From: Streptomyces malaysiensis subsp. samsunensis
GTDB taxonomy: Bacteria; Actinomycetota; Actinomycetes; Streptomycetales; Streptomycetaceae
Assembly (NCBI RefSeq): GCF_024519315.1
Contig: NZ_JANIIC010000011.1
Location: 62,001-126,000, forward strand
Direction of reading: 5' to 3'
DNA length: 64,000 bases
The position numbers and the translations under genes were made by a program. Shown here one piece after another: positions 1 through 8,089 of the stretch. The notes under the pieces were generated by a model, which saw only the letters and a program-made list of their open reading frames with translations, searched no databases and had not been told where the DNA came from. The stretch's first letter is position 1; each line of letters begins with the position of its first letter.

Positions 1-15
1 CCTATGCGCATACGC

Positions 16-909
16 TCATCGGCGGCGGCGAAGTACGCGACGGCCCACGACGACGACCGAGGCGAGCACGACGGCCGCGGCGGGCGCGGCCCAGCGCAGT
101 GCGACGCTGGTGGAGACGGTCTCGGGCGCGGGGACCGGGGCGTAGCGGCCGCGCGGCGGGGCGTGGTCGACCTCCTCGGTGGACCGGCCGATCATCGTGC
201 GGCGGGCGTGGGCGGCCTCGGCCGGGGGCTCCTCGTCCAGGTCATCGAGATCGCCGAGGTCGCCGAAGCCGACGGGCTCCTCGACGGCGTCCGCCTCGTC
301 GAGATCCTCGAGATCGCCGACGTCGTCGAGGTCCGTGTCGTCGGCCGACAGCGGAAGCTCGGCCTCGGTCGGCAGCCCGGACTCCTCCGCGGCGGCGGCG
401 CCCGGGGCCGCGCCCGCATCGGTGGCCTCGTCGGTGGGCGCGCCGGGGACCTCGTCCTCGGTGGGCGCGGGGATCGGGGACGCCTCCAGCCCGGCCGCGA
501 GCGCCGAGGCGAACCGGTCCAGCAGGCGGCGGGCCACCGTCGCGGCCGCCTCCTCGTCGAACTCGGCCAGCCGCCCCTCGCTGTGGACCGTCCCGGCGCA
601 GATCAGCTCCGTACCGCCCGCGACGGGCTTCGGCGTCACGGTCAGCGCCAGCTTCACCGAGCCGCTGCCACGCGCCTCTGTGCCCTCGCCCTCGACCTCG
701 AACGCGTCGGCGCGCGGGACGACGCGCAGCGAGCCGCGGTAGGTGATGGTGGACCCGCCGATGCGCAGCCGCAGCCGGCCGGCGAGCGGCCCGGCGGCCT
801 CATCGGCGTCCTGCTGGAGCCCGGGAACGCAACGAGCGACGCGGGCGGGCTCCGCGAGCGCCAGCCGGACGGTGTCGACAGGAAACGGAACGAACACCTC
901 ATGCTCCAT
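16..909 (-). CDS. CoxG-like SRPBCC protein with C-terminal membrane anchor
   Basis: 297 aa. Residues 1 to about 140 match the carbon monoxide dehydrogenase subunit G (CoxG) branch of the SRPBCC ligand-binding fold: the N-terminus MEHEVFVPFPVDTV, a PGL motif near residue 30, and alternating strands ending in a long helix rich in Ala and Arg. A Glu/Asp-rich linker (about 150-235) follows, then one hydrophobic helix and a terminal RRVLRRRR, so the C-terminus probably anchors the protein in the membrane with Arg on the cytosolic side. CoxG proteins are linked to molybdenum hydroxylase maturation, but no such genes are nearby, so the function is open. No clear ribosome site precedes the ATG. Confidence 0.72.
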   Translation of the reverse strand: MEHEVFVPFPVDTVRLALAEPARVARCVPGLQQDADEAAGPLAGRLRLRIGGSTITYRGSLRVVPRADAFEVEGEGTEARGSGSVKLALTVTPKPVAGGTELICAGTVHSEGRLAEFDEEAAATVARRLLDRFASALAAGLEASPIPAPTEDEVPGAPTDEATDAGAAPGAAAAEESGLPTEAELPLSADDTDLDDVGDLEDLDEADAVEEPVGFGDLGDLDDLDEEPPAEAAHARRTMIGRSTEEVDHAPPRGRYAPVPAPETVSTSVALRWAAPAAAVVLASVVVVGRRVLRRRR

Positions 910-1226
910 AGGTCAAGACAGTACCCATCGCACGTTCCCTGAGACCCGTTCCCGGTCAACTTTCCGGCGCGCCGCCACAGGCTGGCCATCGCGACCTTGC
1001 CCCCGCGGGGCCCGCGCTGCCCGCGGCGCGCACCCCCATCAGGCATGGGCCGAGGGCGCGCGCCCCCAGCGTGCGGGCGGACACCGGCGCCCGAGCGCCG
1101 ACCCGCACGCCTGCCCGGGACGCGGGCCCGCGCCCGTGCCCGTGCCCGCGTCCCGGAGGTCCGTGCGGCGCGTGCCCGACAGGGCGTCCTCACCCCCACC
1201 GAGCGCCCCGCTCGGAGAGAGGCGGC

Positions 1227-1349
1227 CCACAAACCGCGGCGAGCCACAGACCGTGACAGACCACAGACCGACCACAGACCATGACCGACCAAAGACCGCG
1301 ACCGACCACAGACCGCGACGGGCCACAAACCGCGACGGGCCACAAACTC
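1227..1349. repeat. 17-bp tandem repeat in intergenic DNA
   Basis: Bases 910-1370 hold no convincing gene. Within them about seven units of a degenerate 17-bp repeat, consensus CCACARACCGCGACSGR, run from 1227 to 1349; the third unit (1261-1271) is shortened to 11 bases. Units differ by transitions, as expected of slippage followed by drift. The array lies between two minus-strand genes, downstream of the spermidine-synthase-like gene and upstream of the CoxG-like gene. Confidence 0.8.
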
Positions 1350-1370
1350 AAGGTGCCCTGCGCGGGCTCC

Positions 1371-2960
1371 TCACTCCCCGTAGCGCGGATGCATCAACGT
1401 CGAAGGGGGCAGCCCCGACTCCCGGCCCCGCTCGGCCGCGCGGCGGGCCGCCCGCAGCCCCTCCTCCGTCAGCGAGCGGGGCCGCGGGCTGTGCGCGGCC
1501 AGCCGCAGCCCCACCGGAGAGCGCGCCGCCAGCACAAAGCCCCAGTCGTGCGGGCGGCCACGGCCGGGGCCGGGCGCATCGATCACGTAGGGCGCGGTCC
1601 GCAGCCCGACCGATCGCATCGTCGCGTCCACCGTCCAGAACGCCCGCGGATCGGGCTCCAGCGGCCCGGCGTGGACCACCAGCCGGCCGCCGGGGGCCAG
1701 CGCCCGCTCGGCCAGACCGTAGAACTCCTGGGAGTAGTACTTGGTGCTCGGGGTGAGCTCGGGAGCGGGCAGATCGCAGACCACCACGTCGTACGCCATG
1801 GGCCGGCGCAGCCAGTCGAAGGCGTCCGCCGTCACCGCCCGCACCCGCGGATCGCGGTAGGCGCCGCCATTGAGCGCGGACAGGCCCGGATCCAGCCGGG
1901 CCAGCCGCACCACCTCCGCGTCGCGCTCCACGACGGTCACCGACCGGACCCCCGCGTACCGCAGGATCTCGCGCGCCGCGAGCCCGTCGCCCCCGCCCAG
2001 CACCAGGACCCGGCCGTGTGGTCCGGCGGCCATCGCCGGGTGGATCAGACCCTCGTGGTAGCGGACCTCGTCACGCCCGCTGACCCGCAGCCGCCCGTTG
2101 AGGAAGAGCGACAGCGGCCGTCCGCTCGTCCCCCCGCCCACGAGCACGATCTCCTGCTCACCGGTGCGCAGCGCGACCCGCACCCCCGGTCCGTAGACGG
2201 CCTGCCGGGCGGCCCGCTCGAAGGAGGGGGTCAGCAGGGCACCTGCGGCCAGCGCGGCGAGCACCAGCCCATTGGCGACGATCAGCGTCCACCGCGCCCG
2301 TACGGTCAGATCGCGGCGGAACAGCCAGAGCACCAGCGCCCCGCCCGCCACCGCGTTGACCGCGCCGGTGACCAGCGCGCCGGTCAGCTGCCCGAACGCG
2401 GGCAGCAGCAGAAACGGAAAGGCGAGCCCGCCGACGAGCGCGCCCACATAGTCCGCCGCGAACAGATCGGCCACCGCGCCGCCCGCGTCCTGCCTGCGCA
2501 CCCGCTGGATGAGCGTCATCAGCAGCGGCACCTCGGCCCCGATGAGCACACCGATGGCGAACGAGAAGCCGACGAGCGCGGGGCGCGAGTGACCGCCCCA
2601 TGCGAAGCACGCGTACAGCGCCATCGCCGAGCAGCCGCCGACGAGCGCGAGGGCGGCCTCGATCGCGCCGAACCCCACGGCGGCCCGGCAGCGCAGCCGC
2701 TTGGCCAGCAGCGAGCCGACGCCCATGGCGAAGACCATCACGGAGAGCACCACGGACGCCTGGGTGACCGAGTCACCCGCCAAATACGAGGCCAGCGCGA
2801 CGAGTTCGAGCTCATAGACGAGCCCGCAGGCGGCGCAGACGAAGACCGTGCCGAGAACGAGAAAGCGGCCGAGCCCCGCCCGCACGGGCAGCCGAGCCGG
2901 AGGGCCGGACTCCGGCGACGACGGCGCATCCGAGACGGCGGACATCGGCGAATCGATCAC
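1371..2960 (-). CDS. Membrane-anchored spermidine synthase-like protein
   Basis: 529 aa. About seven hydrophobic segments fill residues 25-260; the C-terminal half is a Rossmann methyltransferase-like domain with [14 protein letters not shown] (nucleotide loop), an acidic VVERDAEVV strand end and VVCDLPAPE, the arrangement of polyamine aminopropyltransferases. Bacterial proteins with this membrane-plus-synthase layout are commonly annotated as spermidine synthases, but the natural substrate is rarely shown. The start is uncertain: GTG at 2960 gives the longest form and an ATG lies five codons downstream; neither has a good ribosome site. Confidence 0.8.
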   Translation of the reverse strand: MIDSPMSAVSDAPSSPESGPPARLPVRAGLGRFLVLGTVFVCAACGLVYELELVALASYLAGDSVTQASVVLSVMVFAMGVGSLLAKRLRCRAAVGFGAIEAALALVGGCSAMALYACFAWGGHSRPALVGFSFAIGVLIGAEVPLLMTLIQRVRRQDAGGAVADLFAADYVGALVGGLAFPFLLLPAFGQLTGALVTGAVNAVAGGALVLWLFRRDLTVRARWTLIVANGLVLAALAAGALLTPSFERAARQAVYGPGVRVALRTGEQEIVLVGGGTSGRPLSLFLNGRLRVSGRDEVRYHEGLIHPAMAAGPHGRVLVLGGGDGLAAREILRYAGVRSVTVVERDAEVVRLARLDPGLSALNGGAYRDPRVRAVTADAFDWLRRPMAYDVVVCDLPAPELTPSTKYYSQEFYGLAERALAPGGRLVVHAGPLEPDPRAFWTVDATMRSVGLRTAPYVIDAPGPGRGRPHDWGFVLAARSPVGLRLAAHSPRPRSLTEEGLRAARRAAERGRESGLPPSTLMHPRYGE

Positions 2961-3065
2961 AAAGGGAACGTTACGTCACATATCGCTTACGTCTCGTCCC
3001 CCACACGAGCGCTTCGCCGTTCACACATCCGGTATCGATGGCCTCAGGGGTATTCCCGATCCCCG

Positions 3066-3704
3066 TCAGACGCACGGCATTTGGGACGACACCCCACCCG
3101 ACGTCCCGTCCGCCATCCCGCCCGACGGTCCGTTCGGCAGCCCGTTCGGCAGTCCGCCCATGTCGAGCCCGCCCGCACCCGGCGGCCGGAGCGCGGCCGG
3201 CACCCGGGCCCCTATACAGGTGCGGGTGGTGACCAACCGCCCCTCCTGGGGGTAGGCATGCCAGGTCCGCCACCCCACCGTGCCCTCGTGCCACTGCGCG
3301 AGCAGCGCCGTGAACGCGTTGGGACTGCCGGGGAACGTACCGGCCAGCCCGTGCGGATGGTCGGCCACCAGCGCGAGCAGTTCCTGCGCCCGCCCGGCGA
3401 AGGCCCCTTGCGACAGTTCCTCGACGCGCGCCGCGAATTCGTACTCGCGGCCGTCGACAAGCGTGGAAACCCCCAGCGGAAGCGGGGTGCTGTTGCCGGA
3501 CATACAGGCCACGGTCTCCGAGCAACGGCTGCCCTCCCCTTCGAGGAGGACCTGGTGCGAGGCTCCCAGCAGCCTCAACTGAACGGCGAAATCATGGAGT
3601 TGAAGATCGAGCACAGCGAGGGCGGGAAGCGGCTCCCGTCCCAGGCCCCAGGCGAGGTCAGCGGCGCGGGTATCGGTGTAAGCAGTCTTGAGGATCGTGA
3701 GCAT
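3066..3704 (-). CDS. DUF2617 family protein
   Basis: 212 aa from ATG 3704, chosen because GGAG lies seven bases upstream; an in-frame start five codons earlier has none. The body is a compact alpha/beta protein with the family features LDLQLHDFAVQLRLLGASH and GAFAGRAQELLALVADHPHGL, then GTVGWRTWHAYPQEGRLV. The last 40 residues are Pro/Gly rich and carry GLPNGLPNGPSGG repeats. DUF2617 is widespread in Streptomyces with no assigned function. The gene sits between the spermidine-synthase-like gene and a glycine-rich protein, all on the minus strand. Confidence 0.75.
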   Translation of the reverse strand: MLTILKTAYTDTRAADLAWGLGREPLPALAVLDLQLHDFAVQLRLLGASHQVLLEGEGSRCSETVACMSGNSTPLPLGVSTLVDGREYEFAARVEELSQGAFAGRAQELLALVADHPHGLAGTFPGSPNAFTALLAQWHEGTVGWRTWHAYPQEGRLVTTRTCIGARVPAALRPPGAGGLDMGGLPNGLPNGPSGGMADGTSGGVSSQMPCV

Positions 3705-4024
3705 GGATCGGCTCCGCAAGCACGCAATGGAAAAGAGTTGGGCCAGCTCGCCCCGCGGTGGTCCAAGTGGACCAGGGGCATGCGCTTACGCCGGCTCGTG
3801 CCCACGTGGGGCCGTAAGGTCGATGGTGGTATACGGAATCATGAAATGCTGGGCGCCACATCGTTTTTACCCACCTTCGCCGGGTTTCCACCCCCTAGGG
3901 CGCCCTTTAGGTCAAGTGTTCAACAAGCCCGCGCCCGGCGCACGTTGGCGCGCCCGGCGCGGGCTCATCGATTAACAGCCGTGAGAACGGCGTGAACCGT
4001 AAGGGCCGCGGGAACCGCGGCGGG
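3705..4024. other. Intergenic region, no gene seen
   Basis: About 320 bases upstream of the DUF2617 gene. Locally less GC-rich than its surroundings (around 3825-3900) and probably holds the promoter for the minus-strand gene. I found no ORF with coding character and no clear hairpin. Confidence 0.4.
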
Positions 4025-4318
4025 TCAGGCACCCCCTCCGCAGCCACCGCCACCACCACCGCCGCCGCCACCACAGCCACCCCCACCACCGCAGCCGCTT
4101 CCGCCGCCGCAGCCACCGCCGCCGTGGTGACCACCCCCGTGATGGCCACCACCACCGCCGTCGCCACCGGCCCACCAGCCGCCGCCGGCGGCCCCACTGG
4201 ACCCGGCGCCCCAGGACCGCTTGCGCCGCCCGCTGTACCCCTTCGACCGACCGGCGCCGAGCGCGGCGAGCGCCGCGAACGTGAACGCCAGCACGACCAA
4301 GATGACAACAGGACCCAT
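4025..4318 (-). CDS. Small glycine/histidine-rich membrane-anchored protein
   Basis: 97 aa from ATG 4318. Residues 1-22 form one hydrophobic helix (VVILVVLAFTFAALAAL); a short basic stretch follows, and the C-terminal half is nearly all Gly with interspersed His and regularly spaced single Cys residues (GGGCGGGSGCGG pattern). This composition suggests a disordered, possibly metal-binding tail outside the membrane. No family was recognised. Reading on the other strand gives only an Ala/Thr/Pro low-complexity frame, so the minus strand is preferred. Whether the protein is made remains uncertain. Confidence 0.5.
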   Translation of the reverse strand: MGPVVILVVLAFTFAALAALGAGRSKGYSGRRKRSWGAGSSGAAGGGWWAGGDGGGGGHHGGGHHGGGGCGGGSGCGGGGGCGGGGGGGGGGCGGGA

Positions 4319-4463
4319 GGTCCTCACTCTCCTTCCAACCCCCGTAGCGAGGTACCGCTTCGTACCTGCCGGGTCCCATGCCCGACCTCACACGGGTCGA
4401 AAGCGAAGTTGAGGAAGTCCAGAGGTTCGACTGACCGCCGGCTCATGGGGGTAGTTGCCGTGC

Positions 4464-4844
4464 ATGCACAGGAGCCGTGTGTACGCCGTTCTGATCGACG
4501 CGCCCGAAGCCGAGGCCGCCCGGGCGACCGCCTTCTGGTCGGCGGCGCTCGGCGTCACCGCTGAGCCGTTCACGCCACAGCCGCAATTCACCACGCTCCA
4601 CGAGGCCCTGCCGGGGCTGGTCACCGCCGTCCAAGCGGTCGACGACGCACCCCGTATCCACCTGGACTTCGAGACCGACGACGTCGAGGCGGAAACCGCG
4701 CGCCTGCTCGCCCTGGGCGCCGAGCGGATTTCCCAGTGGCAGGAGTGCCAGGTGCTTCGAGTGCCCGGCGGCCATGTGGTGTGCGTACTGCCCGTGGAGA
4801 CCGACCCCGAGACGTTCCGGGCACAGGCCAACGTCTGGCCCTGA
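4464..4844 (+). CDS. VOC (glyoxalase/dioxygenase superfamily) protein
   Basis: 126 aa. A single vicinal-oxygen-chelate domain in two beta-alpha-beta-beta halves: the first has RVYAVLIDAPEAEAARATAFWSA, the second RIHLDFETDDVEAETARLLALG followed by VLRVPGGHVVCVLPVE. Such proteins bind a divalent metal and act in detoxification, antibiotic resistance or ring cleavage; the usual metal-ligand His and Glu positions are only partly visible, so the reaction cannot be named. ATG 4464 has GGGGGTAG about ten bases upstream. The gene converges with the DUF5996 gene, 16 bases away. Confidence 0.72.
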   Translation: MHRSRVYAVLIDAPEAEAARATAFWSAALGVTAEPFTPQPQFTTLHEALPGLVTAVQAVDDAPRIHLDFETDDVEAETARLLALGAERISQWQECQVLRVPGGHVVCVLPVETDPETFRAQANVWP

Positions 4845-4860
4845 CGCGCCCCTTTCCCCG

Positions 4861-5805
4861 CTAACGGTGCTCCCAATGGTGCGGGTCGGTTTCCAGCACC
4901 GAACGGTTCCAATCGCCCAGTTCGGCGGCCGCCACGTAGGTGCTGTGCAGGAATTCGGCCAGCGTCCGGTCCGGGTCGGGTGCGGTGGCGACCGCCTCAT
5001 AGGGGAGGACGAACTCACCGGCGCCCCGCTGGTACGAGGCCGTCGCGGGGTGGACCGGATGGTCGGCGAAGCCGGGGGGTTCGGGGTAGGCGTACGCGTA
5101 GAAGCCGCCCTCCTCGCCCCCGCCGGGCCAGAACCCGCAGCTGGACAGCTCGACGGAATACGCCTCCCGCGTCACGCGGTCCGGCAGGTTGGGCACACCG
5201 CCAGGGGGATGCGGCGGCGCGGGACGGCCGGAGAAGCGGGTGACCGCCAGATCCATCGCACCCCAGAAGAAGTGCACGGGGCTGGCCTTACCGGCGAAAT
5301 GGGAACGGAAATCCCCGAACACCCGGTGCGCGCTCAGCAACTGCCCCCAGAAGAGCCGTACGGCGTACGGGTCATACGCCGCATGCCGATGGTCCTCCGG
5401 GAACGGGATCGCCAGTGCCACCTCGTTCGGCCGGGGATACATCCGCGTCTGGATCCCCAGGTCCCCCAGCGCCCCCATGACCTCGGCATAGAACTGCGAC
5501 ACCGATTTCGACTCCAGCACCAGCTCCCGCCGGCTTCCATCGCTGACCCGGATCCCCAGCCGATGGTCAACAAAATCGAACTCGATATCGAACGCTCCGG
5601 TCCGATACGGGATCGTGGACGTACTCAGCCCTCGCGGGGTGACATACAAGGTCACCTGCCACCACTGATTGATCGGCGGCGCGTGGTCCAGCCGGATCTT
5701 CCCGACGATCTGGGTCCACATATGCAGCGTGTCCCGGGCCTCCGCCCAGTCCGCCAGCCGAAGCCGCGGCCAGGCCCCGGCCGACTGTGTCTTCTGCTTG
5801 GCCAT
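4861..5805 (-). CDS. DUF5996 family protein
   Basis: 314 aa. Hallmarks are WPRLRLADWAEARDTLHMWTQ near the start, a central NQWWQVTLYVTPRGLST strand pair, VHFFWGAMDLAVTRFSGR and the GGFYAYAYPEP segment close to the C-terminus; the length is normal for the family. Function is unknown. It is encoded opposite the VOC gene and ends 16 bases from it. The start ATG 5805 is followed by MAKQKTQSAG, which fits the conserved WP start of the domain about a dozen residues in. Confidence 0.75.
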   Translation of the reverse strand: MAKQKTQSAGAWPRLRLADWAEARDTLHMWTQIVGKIRLDHAPPINQWWQVTLYVTPRGLSTSTIPYRTGAFDIEFDFVDHRLGIRVSDGSRRELVLESKSVSQFYAEVMGALGDLGIQTRMYPRPNEVALAIPFPEDHRHAAYDPYAVRLFWGQLLSAHRVFGDFRSHFAGKASPVHFFWGAMDLAVTRFSGRPAPPHPPGGVPNLPDRVTREAYSVELSSCGFWPGGGEEGGFYAYAYPEPPGFADHPVHPATASYQRGAGEFVLPYEAVATAPDPDRTLAEFLHSTYVAAAELGDWNRSVLETDPHHWEHR

Positions 5806-5965
5806 CGCGCCTCCCGCGGGGCCTCACCACTCCGACAACGGCGATCGATCACAGCCGATGGATTCCGACCCGGCCGAGTACCCACGTATCCCGCAGCCAA
5901 AAACGACCGCAGAAAACCAGCGAGTGTGCCCCGCACCGGTCACGGCATTCGGACATCGATCGGAC

Positions 5966-5981
5966 GCATACTGGAGTATGC
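5966..5981. promoter_or_regulatory. Operator palindrome of the toxin-antitoxin operon
   Basis: A perfect 16-base inverted repeat, GCATAC-TGGA-GTATGC, ends eight bases before the antitoxin ATG. Ribbon-helix-helix antitoxins usually bind such short palindromes over their own promoter, so this is the probable autoregulatory site. Confidence 0.7.
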
Positions 5982-5988
5982 TCGACTC

Positions 5989-6237
5989 ATGTCCGCCACG
6001 ACACGCATCACCGTCACCCTGCCCACCGAGCAGGTCGCCGAGCTGCGCAAGCTCACGGACAACGTGTCCGGCTATGTGGCTGAAGCGGTGGCCCGCCAGA
6101 TCCGGCACCAACTCCTCGGCGACGATCTACGGCGCCATCAGGAAGAGCAAGGTGCCTTCACGGACGAAGAGCTGGCCGAAGCCCGCGCCAAGATCTTCGG
6201 CACCGCCGACCGTGCCGACCATACGGACGCCGCGTGA
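5989..6237 (+). CDS. Ribbon-helix-helix antitoxin
   Basis: 82 aa. The N-terminus TTRITVTLPTEQVAELRKL is a MetJ/Arc-type ribbon that would dimerise and bind DNA, followed by a helix and a charged C-terminal tail that would wrap the toxin. The frame is open far upstream, but ATG 5989 is chosen because the protein starts naturally there and the operator palindrome sits directly in front of it. Its stop overlaps the GTG of the PIN toxin by four bases (GTGA), so the two are translationally coupled. It resembles VapB-type antitoxins in layout. Confidence 0.82.
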   Translation: MSATTRITVTLPTEQVAELRKLTDNVSGYVAEAVARQIRHQLLGDDLRRHQEEQGAFTDEELAEARAKIFGTADRADHTDAA

Positions 6238-6635
6238 GCACACATCTCGAGACCGTCGTCCTGGACTCCCAGGGGCTGTCCGCCTGGGTTGCCCAGGACC
6301 GGAAGGTCCTCGCGATGTTCCAGGTGTTCCATGAAACGGGAGCTGATCTCGTCGTCAGCGCCAACACCATCGTCGAAGTCAGCCATTCACGAGTGAACCT
6401 CCCACGCCTGCACTGGGCCCTCTCACGGGTCAAGGTCGAACCCGTCACCGAACAGGCAGCCAAGGCAGCCGCCGAACTGCTCAAGTCAGCGGGACTGCAC
6501 GGGCACAAATACGCGATCGACGCCACCGTCGCCGAGGCGGCACTACGCCAGCCGCCAACCGTCGCCGTACTCACCTCCGACACCGACGACATGGCCAAGC
6601 TCTGCGATGGCCGCGTGCGACTGATCGGCCTATGA
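6234..6635 (+). CDS. PIN-domain toxin (VapC-like ribonuclease)
   Basis: 133 aa from GTG 6234. A PIN fold is indicated by four conserved acidic positions in order: Asp in VVLDSQGLSAW near residue 11, Glu in NTIVEVSHS near 48, Asp in YAIDATVAEAA near 95 and Asp in VLTSDTDDM near 117. PIN toxins of this type cut specific RNAs with magnesium held by these residues. The preceding gene encodes the cognate antitoxin, overlapping by four bases. The RNA target cannot be read from the sequence. Confidence 0.82.
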   Translation: MSTHLETVVLDSQGLSAWVAQDRKVLAMFQVFHETGADLVVSANTIVEVSHSRVNLPRLHWALSRVKVEPVTEQAAKAAAELLKSAGLHGHKYAIDATVAEAALRQPPTVAVLTSDTDDMAKLCDGRVRLIGL

Positions 6636-6756
6636 GGTGCGGGAGTGCGATCAGCACGCTGCGATCTATGTCGCGGGGATGAAAACCCCGGACCATTGCG
6701 CGCCCGGCCCAGGGGTGGGTTGAGGAAGGCCGGATGTTCGGCGGAGTATGGGCGCC

Positions 6757-7929
6757 ATGGGACGACCGCCGCTCAATCGCCGACTGGCTGCCTTCGGGAC
6801 CACGATCTTCGCCGAGATGTCCGCCCTCGCCGTGCGCACCGGCGCGATCAATCTGGGGCAGGGCTTTCCGGACACCGACGGCCCCGAGGAGGTGCGTGAG
6901 GCGGCCGTGCGGGCGCTGCGGGACGGCCGGGGGAATCAGTATCCGCCCGGCCCCGGCGTGCCCGAGCTGCGCACCGCGGTCGCCGAGCACCAGCGGCGCT
7001 GGTACGGACTGGGGTTCGACCCCGACACCGAGGTGCTGATCACCGCGGGCGCCACCGAGGCCATCGCGGCGTCGCTGCTGGCGCTGGTGGAGCCGGGCGA
7101 CGAGGTGATCGCGCTGGAGCCGTACTACGACTCGTACGCGGCCTGTGTCGCCATGGCCGGCGGCGTGCGCGTCCCCGTCACCCTCCGCCCCGACGGCGAC
7201 ACCTTCCGCCTCGACCTGGACGAGCTGCGCGCCGCCGTCACCGACCGCACCCGGCTCATCCTGCTCAACACCCCGCACAACCCCACCGGCACCGTGCTCA
7301 CCCACGATGAGCTGGCCGCGGTCGCCGAGCTCGCCGTCGAGCGCGATCTGCTGGTGGTCACCGACGAGGTCTACGAGCACCTCGTCTTCGGCACCGAGCA
7401 CACCCCGCTCGTCTCCTTCCCCGGGATGCGCGAGCGGACCGTCACCATCAGCAGCGGCGGCAAGACGTTTTCCTTCACCGGGTGGAAGGTCGGATGGGTG
7501 ACCGGCACTCCCGAGCTGGTCACGGCGGTGCGCTCGGCCAAGCAGTACCTCACCTATGTCTCGGCGGGCCCGTTCCAGTACGCGGTCGCCGAGGCGCTGC
7601 GCCTCCCCGACGCCTATTTCCACGGCATCCGCGAGGATCTGCGCGCCAAGCGCGATCTGCTGGCCGACGGGCTGACCGGCGCGGGCTTCCATGTCTTCCG
7701 CCCCTCGGGCACCTACTTCATCACCACCGACATCCGGCCCCTCGGCGAAACCGACGGCTTCGCCTTCTGCCGCTCCCTCCCCGAGCGCTGCGGAGTGGTC
7801 GCCGTCCCGAACGCGGTCTTCTACGACCACCAGGACCAGGGCTCCCCCTTCGTGCGCTTCGCCTTCTGCAAGCGCGAGGAGGTCCTTACGGACGCCGTGG
7901 CCCGTCTGAAGACCCTCGCCGTGGGCTGA
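6757..7929 (+). CDS. Class I/II PLP-dependent aminotransferase
   Basis: 390 aa. Complete fold-type I aminotransferase: INLGQGFPDTDGP near the N-terminus, GATEAIAASLLAL (cofactor phosphate loop), NTPHNPTGTVL with the ring-binding Asn, VVTDEVYEHL with the Asp that pairs with the pyridine nitrogen, and SSGGKTFSFTGWKVGW with the Schiff-base Lys near residue 236. The closest groups are kynurenine/methionine aminotransferases and actinobacterial proteins annotated as DapC (N-succinyl-diaminopimelate aminotransferase); substrate is unproven. ATG 6748 is an alternative start, but its spacing to GGCGGAG is too short, so ATG 6757 is preferred. Confidence 0.88.
   Translation: MGRPPLNRRLAAFGTTIFAEMSALAVRTGAINLGQGFPDTDGPEEVREAAVRALRDGRGNQYPPGPGVPELRTAVAEHQRRWYGLGFDPDTEVLITAGATEAIAASLLALVEPGDEVIALEPYYDSYAACVAMAGGVRVPVTLRPDGDTFRLDLDELRAAVTDRTRLILLNTPHNPTGTVLTHDELAAVAELAVERDLLVVTDEVYEHLVFGTEHTPLVSFPGMRERTVTISSGGKTFSFTGWKVGWVTGTPELVTAVRSAKQYLTYVSAGPFQYAVAEALRLPDAYFHGIREDLRAKRDLLADGLTGAGFHVFRPSGTYFITTDIRPLGETDGFAFCRSLPERCGVVAVPNAVFYDHQDQGSPFVRFAFCKREEVLTDAVARLKTLAVG
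7446..7492. other. Possible unoccupied TG1-type attB inside the aminotransferase gene
   Basis: The coding stretch around the PLP-lysine motif (SSGGKTFSFTGWKVG) corresponds to the place where actinophage TG1 integrates in other Streptomyces, in a gene annotated dapC. That is recalled from literature on TG1, not derived here. The gene is intact in this window, so the site would be empty. Confidence 0.4.
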
Positions 7930-8089
7930 CGCGGCGCCTCCGGTTCCTCCTCCGTATCCCCCGGTCGGACTTCCCAGGTCGCGGGCGGCCGCGCGCTGAC
8001 GGATGGTCGGTGTGTCCGCCGAGCCCCCTGGTCCGTCCCCTCCCGGGGGCTCGGCGCATGTCCGTCGTGTGCCCGCACCGGAGGTTTCC

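Noticed and set aside
1281..3995. Plus-strand frame of 904 codons
   Set aside because: Antisense to the spermidine-synthase-like and DUF2617 genes; composition is Arg/Pro/His-rich with no domain, an effect of high GC.
4774..5988. Long N-terminal extension of the antitoxin frame
   Set aside because: It runs antisense through the DUF5996 gene; the RHH protein starts naturally at 5989 behind its operator.
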